A stretch of DNA of 40,198 nucleotides from Eubacteriales bacterium (GTDB lineage Bacteria; Bacillota; Clostridia; Christensenellales; Aristaeellaceae). Shown here one piece after another: positions 39,978 to 40,198 of the stretch (the first letter of the stretch is position 1; each line of letters opens with the position of its first letter). Below the pieces are notes generated by a model. It made no database searches and was not told the DNA's origin. It was given only the letters and a program-made list of their open reading frames with translations. The stretch spans positions 1-40,198 of the forward strand of contig JAQVQY010000008.1 in assembly GCA_028701335.1 (NCBI GenBank), in the 5' to 3' direction. The position numbers and the translations under genes were made by a program.

Positions 39978-40127
39978 AAAAGACCGCCGAATGGGCGGGG
40001 CATATGGCGTGGGGCGCTTAGCCTTTCACATGGATCACAGGATAACCAAGCCATGCCAGGATGTCTTTTTTTAACATAATAGTCCCGTCTGTCAGCTGGA
40101 TGTTCCGTAGGAGGGGGCCGGAAGATG
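39978..40127. other. Intergenic region at the right edge
   Basis: No gene is supportable. A small CCGCC/GGCGG hairpin around 39984-39998 is followed by a T-run on the minus strand (39979-39984), a possible second minus-facing terminator. A 19-codon minus frame (MLKKDILAWLGYPVIHVKG) is too short to call. Confidence 0.35.
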
Positions 40128-40169
40128 AAAAAGGGCGGGGAGGGCAGCCTTGGGCTGCGTCCTCCCCGC
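40128..40169 (-). terminator. Strong minus-strand terminator of a gene beyond the window
   Basis: On the minus strand GCGGGGAGG/CCTCCCCGC plus an inner GCAGCC/GGCTGC stem is followed by CCTTTTT. Its orientation implies a minus-strand gene ending in or just right of 40170-40198. Confidence 0.8.
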
Positions 40170-40198
40170 GGGCATGGCTGTGGGATTCAGGCGCTTAT

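Noticed and set aside
39218-40054. Minus-strand 278-residue ORF opposite the phosphodiesterase
   Set aside because: It is Ser/Arg-rich shadow sequence, although it would have explained the orphan terminator at 39137. No ribosome site or motif supports it.
1-40198. CRISPR array
   Set aside because: No regularly spaced 25-40-base repeats were seen. The phased TGACAT hexamers and the IS terminal repeats are too short or too few.

Overview
The window looks like a chromosome segment of a GC-rich member of the Bacillota (Clostridia-like). The signs are an NfnAB pair, a PadR plus DUF1700/DUF4097 module, Soj/Spo0J-type parAB, a ParB-like/BMP fusion protein and strong AGGAGG ribosome sites. This assignment is inference; no rRNA or species marker is present. 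The first 4.8 kb and everything from about 21.9 kb to the right end share the same GC-rich, compact style. The stretch from about 8 to 21.8 kb is visibly richer in A/T and looks like an acquired island.

Layout. (1) 0.2-4.8 kb, plus strand: murA, a J-domain protein, a YgjP-type metallopeptidase and nfnA-nfnB, tightly packed and probably one transcription unit from an extended -10 promoter. (2) 5.4-9.0 kb, minus strand: a replication-like module from a phage, plasmid or satellite (a DUF3987 protein and a CHC2 zinc-finger primase, both starting with TTG) behind five phased TGACAT repeats. Three small accessory genes lie upstream; one resembles the C-terminal tail of an Eco57I-type methylase. No integrase or capsid gene is seen. 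(3) 9.2-21.1 kb: two divergent carbohydrate ABC importers. The minus operon runs Hyi-like isomerase, M24/creatinase-fold protein, ATPase, two permeases, binding protein. The plus operon runs binding protein, hairpin, ATPase, two permeases. Good promoters for both lie in the 0.6 kb between them. No regulator gene accompanies them, and neither binding protein has a lipobox cysteine. (4) 21.1-21.8 kb: decayed DNA with a frameshifted unknown gene.

(5) 21.9-26.6 kb, minus strand: an unknown gene, parA, parB, a metallophosphoesterase and a cytosolic ParB-like/BMP fusion protein, in one overlapping operon. (6) 26.7-30.0 kb, plus strand: hflK-hflC, terminator, NAD(P)/FAD oxidoreductase, terminator. 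(7) 30.1-34.7 kb, minus strand: a LolD/MacB-type ABC exporter (ATPase and FtsX-like permease) translationally coupled to a cobalamin-binding-domain protein, then an MFS transporter and a SLOG/DUF1273 protein. (8) 34.9-36.8 kb: a small pRiA4b ORF-3-like gene (minus) divergent from padR and its DUF1700/DUF4097 partner, with a palindrome in the padR promoter that fits autoregulation. (9) 36.9 kb: tRNA-Leu(CAA) with its own promoter and terminator. (10) 37.4-38.9 kb: a complete IS481-like element with a TGGA target duplication. It has paired terminal repeats, a transposase split over two frames at an in-phase A_AAA_AAC slippery site, and a strongly structured non-coding 3' segment. (11) 39.3-40.0 kb: a glycerophosphodiester phosphodiesterase. 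A minus-strand terminator near the right edge implies another minus-strand gene beyond the window.

The observations most worth a second look are the two-frame IS481-like element with its folded tail, the ParB-like/BMP fusion in the chromosome-partition operon, the phased TGACAT array in front of the TTG-started primase module, and the regulator-less sugar island whose M24 protein has lost its metal ligands.
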